A DNA stretch of 64,000 bases from Salinihabitans flavidus (GTDB lineage: Bacteria > Pseudomonadota > Alphaproteobacteria > Rhodobacterales > Rhodobacteraceae), in NCBI RefSeq assembly GCF_900110425.1, contig NZ_FODS01000016.1:1-64000 (forward strand), in the 5' to 3' direction. The notes under the pieces are model-generated. The model did not search any database. It saw only the letters and a list, made by a program, of their open reading frames with translations, and was not told where the DNA came from. Position numbers and translations under genes: made by a program. Of the stretch, positions 60,294-64,000 are shown piece after piece. Position 1 is the first letter of the stretch; each line of letters starts with the position of its first letter.

Positions 60294-61205
60294 ATGAAAA
60301 TGCACATCGAGTTCCGCCATCTGCGGACGGTGAAGGCGATCTACGAGTGTGGGGGGCTGGCGCGGGCCGCCGAGAAACTCAACATCACGCAGTCGGCGTT
60401 ATCCCATCAGATCAAGGGGTTGGAGGATCAGGCGGGGGTCGAGCTGTTCGTGCGCCGGTCCAAGCCGATGACGCTTTCGGCGGCGGGGATGCGGTTGTTG
60501 CGGCTGGCGGAGCGTATTCTGCCGGAGGTCGAGGCGCTGGAGCAGGAGTTCAGCGGGCTGCGGGACGGCTCGTCCGGGCGGCTGCATATCGCGATCGAAT
60601 GTCATGCCTGTTTCGAGTGGCTGTTCCCGGTGCTGGAGCAATTCCGCAAGACATGGCCGGATGTGGATGTGGACATCCGCCCCGGCCTTGCCTTCGACGC
60701 GCTGCCGGCGCTGATGAAGGAGGAGGTGGACCTTGTGGTGTCGTCGGACCCGGAGGATCTTCCGGGGGTCGATTTCCTGCCGCTGTTCGACTATGCCCCT
60801 GTTTTCGTGTCCTCTTCTCAGCATCCACTGGCGATGCGGGAGTATGTCGAGGCGGAGGATTTTCGCGGCGAGACGCTGATCACCTATCCGGTGGAACGCT
60901 CGCGGCTGGATGTCTTCTCGCAGCTTCTGACCCCGGCGAAGGTGGAGCCGGCGCACATCCGGCAGGCGGAGCTGACGGCGGTGATCCTGCTTCTGGTGGC
61001 GTCGAATCGGGGGGTGGCGGTGCTGCCCGACTGGGTGGTGCGGGAGGTGAAATACAGCTCTGACTACGTGACGCGGCCGCTGACGCCGGCGGGGCTGACG
61101 CGGCGGCTTTATGCGGCGGTGCGGCGGGACGATCGGGACAAGCCCTATATGACCGATCTTCTGGGGCTGGCGCGGCGGGAGGCGGAGCGGATGCAGGCGG
61201 CCTGA
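60294..61205 (+). CDS. metR: LysR-family methionine regulator MetR
   Basis: 303 residues from ATG 60294; ATG 60300 is also possible and the long 5' open frame is spurious. The N-terminal HTH is IEFRHLRTVKAIYECGGLAR then AEKLNITQSALSHQIKGLED. The effector domain blocks IAIECHACFEWLFPVLEQFR and LITYPVERSRLDVFSQLL are strongly MetR-like. It would activate metF and methionine genes with homocysteine as co-effector. Confidence 0.9.
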   Translation: MKMHIEFRHLRTVKAIYECGGLARAAEKLNITQSALSHQIKGLEDQAGVELFVRRSKPMTLSAAGMRLLRLAERILPEVEALEQEFSGLRDGSSGRLHIAIECHACFEWLFPVLEQFRKTWPDVDVDIRPGLAFDALPALMKEEVDLVVSSDPEDLPGVDFLPLFDYAPVFVSSSQHPLAMREYVEAEDFRGETLITYPVERSRLDVFSQLLTPAKVEPAHIRQAELTAVILLLVASNRGVAVLPDWVVREVKYSSDYVTRPLTPAGLTRRLYAAVRRDDRDKPYMTDLLGLARREAERMQAA

Positions 61206-61209
61206 GCGC

Positions 61210-61330
61210 GAATCGGGTCAAGTCGTTGTTAACGCTGAAAAACCCATGTCGGTAAAACGTCGGTATTTTGTCGGTATCGCGTCGGTGGCGATGCCCGGAT
61301 TTCGCATGGTGAACAGGGCGTTCGGTGCAA
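61210..61330 (+). repeat. GTCGGTA phased-repeat element, copy D
   Basis: Boxes GTCGGTA, GTCGGTA, GTCGGTA, GTCGGTG start at 61248, 61259, 61270 and 61281, 11 bases apart. The left flank GCGAATCGGGTCAA lies just after the metR stop; TTGTTAACGCTGAAAAACCC follows, and the right flank is GGTGAACAGGGCGTTCGGT. An ATG at 61246 opens a 30-codon frame through the element, not preserved in copies B and C. Confidence 0.92.
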
Positions 61331-61362
61331 AGGCGTGAAGATCGGGTAAAGACCGGGGACCG

Positions 61363-61419
61363 GGCGGCAGATCGCACGCCCCGGACCCCGGAGTATTCGC
61401 GGCAAAGATGAAGGCAGGC
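61363..61419 (+). repeat. GC-hairpin intergenic repeat, copy 3
   Basis: CGCCCCGGACCCCGGAGTAT then TCGCGGCAAAGATGAAGG. The 3' half matches copies at 52.27 and 57.43 kb closely; the 5' stem half is eroded. It lies directly after GTCGGTA copy D, between convergent metR and the MDR oxidoreductase gene. Confidence 0.65.
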
Positions 61420-61453
61420 GGGACGCCGCGCGATGGCGCGCCCCGTGCCGCGA

Positions 61454-62479
61454 TCAGACCAGTTTCACCACCGTCTTGCCGGTATTGCCGCCCTTGAGCA
61501 TCGCCATGAAGGCGTCGGGGGCGTTCTCCAGCCCTTCGGTGATGTCTTCGAGGTAGGAAACCTCGCCGCTGGCGACCTTGGGCGCGACCTCTTCGAGGAA
61601 ATCGGGCAGGCGGTGGTAGGCGTCGAAGATGATGAAGCCCTGCACCAGAAGCCGTTTCACGAGGATCGCGCGCCATGCGGCGGGCAGCAGGTTGCGATCC
61701 CCGAGATCGGCGCCGCTATACCATGCGATCATGCCGCAGAGCGGTATCCGCCCGCCCACGTTCATCAGCGGCAGCACCGATTCCAGCACCTTGCCGCCCA
61801 CATTCTCGAAATAGATGTCGATCCCGTCGGGGCATTCGGCGGCCAGCGCCTCTCGCAGCGAGGCCGCGTCGGGGTGGGCGCGATGATCGAGGCAGGCGTC
61901 GAAGCCGAACGTTTCGACCGCGAGGCGGCATTTCTCCGGCCCGCCGGCGATGCCCACGGCGCGCAGGCCCCGCGCCTTTGCCAGTTGCCCCACCATGGAG
62001 CCGACGGGGCCGGTGGCGGCGGCCACGACGAGGGTTTCGCCATGCTGCGGCTTGCCGATGCTGGTCAGCCCGTGCCACGCGGTCAGCCCGGGCATGCCCA
62101 GTACGCCGAGCGCGGTGGAGATGGGCGCGAGATCGGGGCTGAGTTTTTGCAGGGCCTTCGCGGGCAGCACGCCGTGGCTCGCCCAGCCGAACATGCCGAA
62201 GGCGAACTCGCCGGGCTTGAACAGGTCGCTGTTCGAGGCGATCACCTCGCCCACGGCGCCGCCTTCCATCGTCTGGCCGACCTCGACCGGTTTGGCGTAG
62301 GATTTCGCGTCGTCCATGCGCCCGCGCATGTAGGGGTCGAGCGAGAGGTAATGCACCCTGACCAGCACCTCGCCGTCGCCCGGTTCCGGCAGGGGGGTGT
62401 CCTCAAGGCGGAAGTTGACATGGGCGGGCGCGCCTTCGGGGCGGCTGGCCAGAACGATGCGTTGCATGGTGTCGGTCAT
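61454..62479 (-). CDS. NADP-dependent MDR-family oxidoreductase (curcumin/alkenal reductase-like)
   Basis: 341 residues from the ATG at 62479; the longer frame overlaps the divergent promoter region. YLSLDPYMRGRMDDAKSYAK at the N-terminus and the cofactor region VVAAATGPVGSMVGQLAKAR place it in the zinc-free leukotriene B4 dehydrogenase/CurA group. IYFENVGGKVLESVLPLMN is a further family block. It likely reduces alpha,beta-unsaturated ketones or aldehydes with NADPH. Confidence 0.9.
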   Translation of the reverse strand: MTDTMQRIVLASRPEGAPAHVNFRLEDTPLPEPGDGEVLVRVHYLSLDPYMRGRMDDAKSYAKPVEVGQTMEGGAVGEVIASNSDLFKPGEFAFGMFGWASHGVLPAKALQKLSPDLAPISTALGVLGMPGLTAWHGLTSIGKPQHGETLVVAAATGPVGSMVGQLAKARGLRAVGIAGGPEKCRLAVETFGFDACLDHRAHPDAASLREALAAECPDGIDIYFENVGGKVLESVLPLMNVGGRIPLCGMIAWYSGADLGDRNLLPAAWRAILVKRLLVQGFIIFDAYHRLPDFLEEVAPKVASGEVSYLEDITEGLENAPDAFMAMLKGGNTGKTVVKLV

Positions 62480-62664
62480 GGGGTGTCTTTTCCGTTCGCT
62501 GGGGTTTGGGGTGATCCGCGCGCAGCCTGCCGGGGCGGGGCGCGGGATGCAAGCGGGGCGGTGTCTGACGCGGCGGCAGGGCGGGCACGCGGGGGCGCGA
62601 TCCGGCCTTGGCATTGAGAGGGGCCGCGCGTATAAGCGCGCCCTGACAAATCAAGGAGTCCCCC

Positions 62665-63453
62665 ATGCCCGGGAGCGCAAATCTCAACATCATGGTCAAG
62701 GCCGCGCGCAAGGCGGGCCGGTCGCTGGTCAAGGACTTCCGCGAGGTGGAGAACCTTCAGGTATCGATGAAGGGCGCGGGCGATTTCGTCAGCCGCGCCG
62801 ACATCGCCGCCGAGGCGATCCTCAAGGATGAGCTTCTGGGTGCGCGTCCGAACTATGGCTGGCTGGCCGAGGAGGGCGGCGGGATCGACGGGGTGGACCC
62901 GACGCGGCGCTGGATCGTCGACCCGCTTGACGGGACGACGAACTTCCTGCACGGGTTGCCGCACTGGGCGATTTCCATCGCGCTGGAGTTCAAGGGCCAG
63001 ATCGTGTCGGGTGTGATCTATGACGCCGCCAAGGACGAGATGTTCGTGGCCGAGAAGGGCGAGGGCGCGTGGCTCAACGACACGCGCCTGCGGGTGTCAG
63101 GACGTTCGCGGATGATCGAATCGATCTTTGCCACTGGGGTGCCCTTTGGCGGGCGGGCCGATCTGCCCGATACGCTGAAGGACCTGGGGCGGCTGATGCC
63201 GGCCTGCGCGGGGGTGCGGCGCTGGGGCGCGGCGGCGCTGGACATGGCCTATGTGGCGGCGGGGCGTTACGAGGGCTTCTGGGAACGCGGTCTGAACGTC
63301 TGGGATATTGCCGCCGGCGTGGTGATCGTGCGCGAGGCGGGCGGTTTCGTGCAGCCGATCGACCCGGAGGGCGATCTTCTGGACGGCGGCGAGGTGCTTT
63401 GCTCCAACGGGGCGATCTTCGACCAGTTCACGAAGGTGATCCGCAACGGCTGA
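62665..63453 (+). CDS. inositol monophosphatase family phosphatase (SuhB-like)
   Basis: 262 residues; AAGGAG precedes ATG 62665. Metal-binding motifs are EEGGGIDG and RWIVDPLDGTTNFLHGLPHW, and the C-terminal WDIAAGVVIVREAGGFVQP holds the third ligand. It is a Mg-dependent phosphatase of inositol phosphate, or of histidinol phosphate or PAP in related branches. As in SuhB, a role in ribosome or RNA processing is possible. Confidence 0.9.
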   Translation: MPGSANLNIMVKAARKAGRSLVKDFREVENLQVSMKGAGDFVSRADIAAEAILKDELLGARPNYGWLAEEGGGIDGVDPTRRWIVDPLDGTTNFLHGLPHWAISIALEFKGQIVSGVIYDAAKDEMFVAEKGEGAWLNDTRLRVSGRSRMIESIFATGVPFGGRADLPDTLKDLGRLMPACAGVRRWGAAALDMAYVAAGRYEGFWERGLNVWDIAAGVVIVREAGGFVQPIDPEGDLLDGGEVLCSNGAIFDQFTKVIRNG

Positions 63454-63539
63454 GGCCGGGCAGGCGGGCGCGCGCGTTTGACATGGCCGGGCCGGGCCTG
63501 CGCGAAGGCGCTCCGGCCCCGGCGGAAGGAGAGCCGATC

Positions 63540-64000
63540 ATGACCAATCCGCTTTTGTCCGAGTGGACCGGGCCGCATGGCCTTGCGCCCTTCGATGCGA
63601 TCCGCGACGCCGATTTCGCCCCGGCGCTGGAGCGCGCGCTGACCAAGCACCGCGAGGAGATTACCGCGATCGCGGGCATTCCCGAGCCGCCGACCTTCGC
63701 CAACACGGTCGAGGCGCTGGAGGTGTCGGGCGAGGCGTTTGGCAAGGTGTTGTCGGTGTTCTTCACGCTGGCCGGGGCCGACAGCACGCCCGCGCGGCAG
63801 GCGTTGCAGCGCGATTTCTCGCCCCGTCTGGCGGCGCATTATTCTGCGATCCATGCCGATGAGGCGCTGTTCGCGCGGGTGTCGGCGGTCTGGGAGGCGC
63901 GCGACGCCCTCGACCTGAGCGATGAGCAGCGGCGCGTTCTGATGCTGTGTCATCGCGGGTTCGTGCGCGCGGGCGCGGCGCTGCGCGGCGAGGCGGCAGA
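63540..64000 (+). CDS. M3-family oligopeptidase / peptidyl-dipeptidase (3' end outside window)
   Basis: The first 153 codons are visible from ATG 63540, preceded by GGAAGGAG. TNPLLSEWTGPHGLAPFDAI then FAPALERALTKHREEI and PEPPTFANTVEALE are the N-terminal blocks of Dcp/OpdA-type M3 metallopeptidases. The HExxH zinc site lies beyond the right edge. It cleaves short peptides in the cytoplasm or periplasm; no signal peptide is evident. Confidence 0.88.
   Translation, partial: MTNPLLSEWTGPHGLAPFDAIRDADFAPALERALTKHREEITAIAGIPEPPTFANTVEALEVSGEAFGKVLSVFFTLAGADSTPARQALQRDFSPRLAAHYSAIHADEALFARVSAVWEARDALDLSDEQRRVLMLCHRGFVRAGAALRGEAA

Overview
The window is GC-rich, densely packed bacterial chromosome. 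Gene content points to a marine or halotolerant alphaproteobacterium of the Rhodobacterales (Roseobacter/Paracoccaceae type): an ectABC-ask ectoine operon with a MarR-type EctR, a BKACE (DUF849) enzyme, DUF2783, DUF2948 and UPF0262 proteins, the hisD-UPF0262-LMW phosphatase order, ABC-F EttA, and many ATGA/GTGA start-stop overlaps. No rRNA operon, CRISPR array, intact prophage or intact transposon was seen.

Layout. 1-8.4 kb: a co-directional catabolic cluster (BKACE, PYROXD2-like FAD oxidoreductase, polar amino-acid-type ABC importer, MlrC/M81 hydrolase, class III aminotransferase) that looks like uptake and breakdown of one amine or peptide-like compound. 8.6-12 kb: tRNA-Phe followed by an accessory stretch (LuxR-type regulator, FAD monooxygenase, DUF2783, a broken TRIC/UPF0126 gene and an IS end). 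12-16.6 kb: ectoine biosynthesis with divergent ectR. 16.6-18.3 kb: NsrR, truncated haemoglobin and 5-formyl-THF cyclo-ligase. 18.5-28.7 kb: orphan response regulator, Prx6-type peroxiredoxin, HlyIII protein, EttA, NadD, EamA transporter, PBP4-type DacB and a pair of acyl-CoA dehydrogenases. 29-32.7 kb: arsenic operon arsR-acr3-GAPDH-arsJ. 32.7-39.8 kb: housekeeping block (lepA, tRNA-Thr, murA, hisD and small conserved proteins). 40-44 kb: RND efflux pair. 44-54 kb: HisC-like aminotransferase, crotonase, MFS pump, ValS, dicarboxylate-type symporter, and an Lrp regulator facing a fold-III PLP decarboxylase. 54-64 kb: an orphan molybdopterin dehydrogenase subunit overlapping a DUF2235 gene, a thioredoxin-like protein, a HAD phosphatase, a PaaI thioesterase, divergent metF/metR, an MDR oxidoreductase, an inositol-monophosphatase-family enzyme and the start of an M3 peptidase.

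The most unusual signal is non-coding. A dispersed intergenic element of about 120-135 bp occurs four times (near 20.2, 28.8, 38.65 and 61.27 kb). Each copy carries four GTCGGTA boxes at exact 11-bp spacing between a conserved left part (ending GAAAAACCC) and right part (AACAGGGCG). Every copy lies directly 3' of a plus-strand gene in the same orientation, and in two copies the element supplies the stop codon of that gene. A second, GC-hairpin repeat occurs three times (52.3, 57.45, 61.4 kb). A hairpin capped by a GUGA tetraloop buries the whole Shine-Dalgarno of a small membrane-protein gene downstream of lepA.
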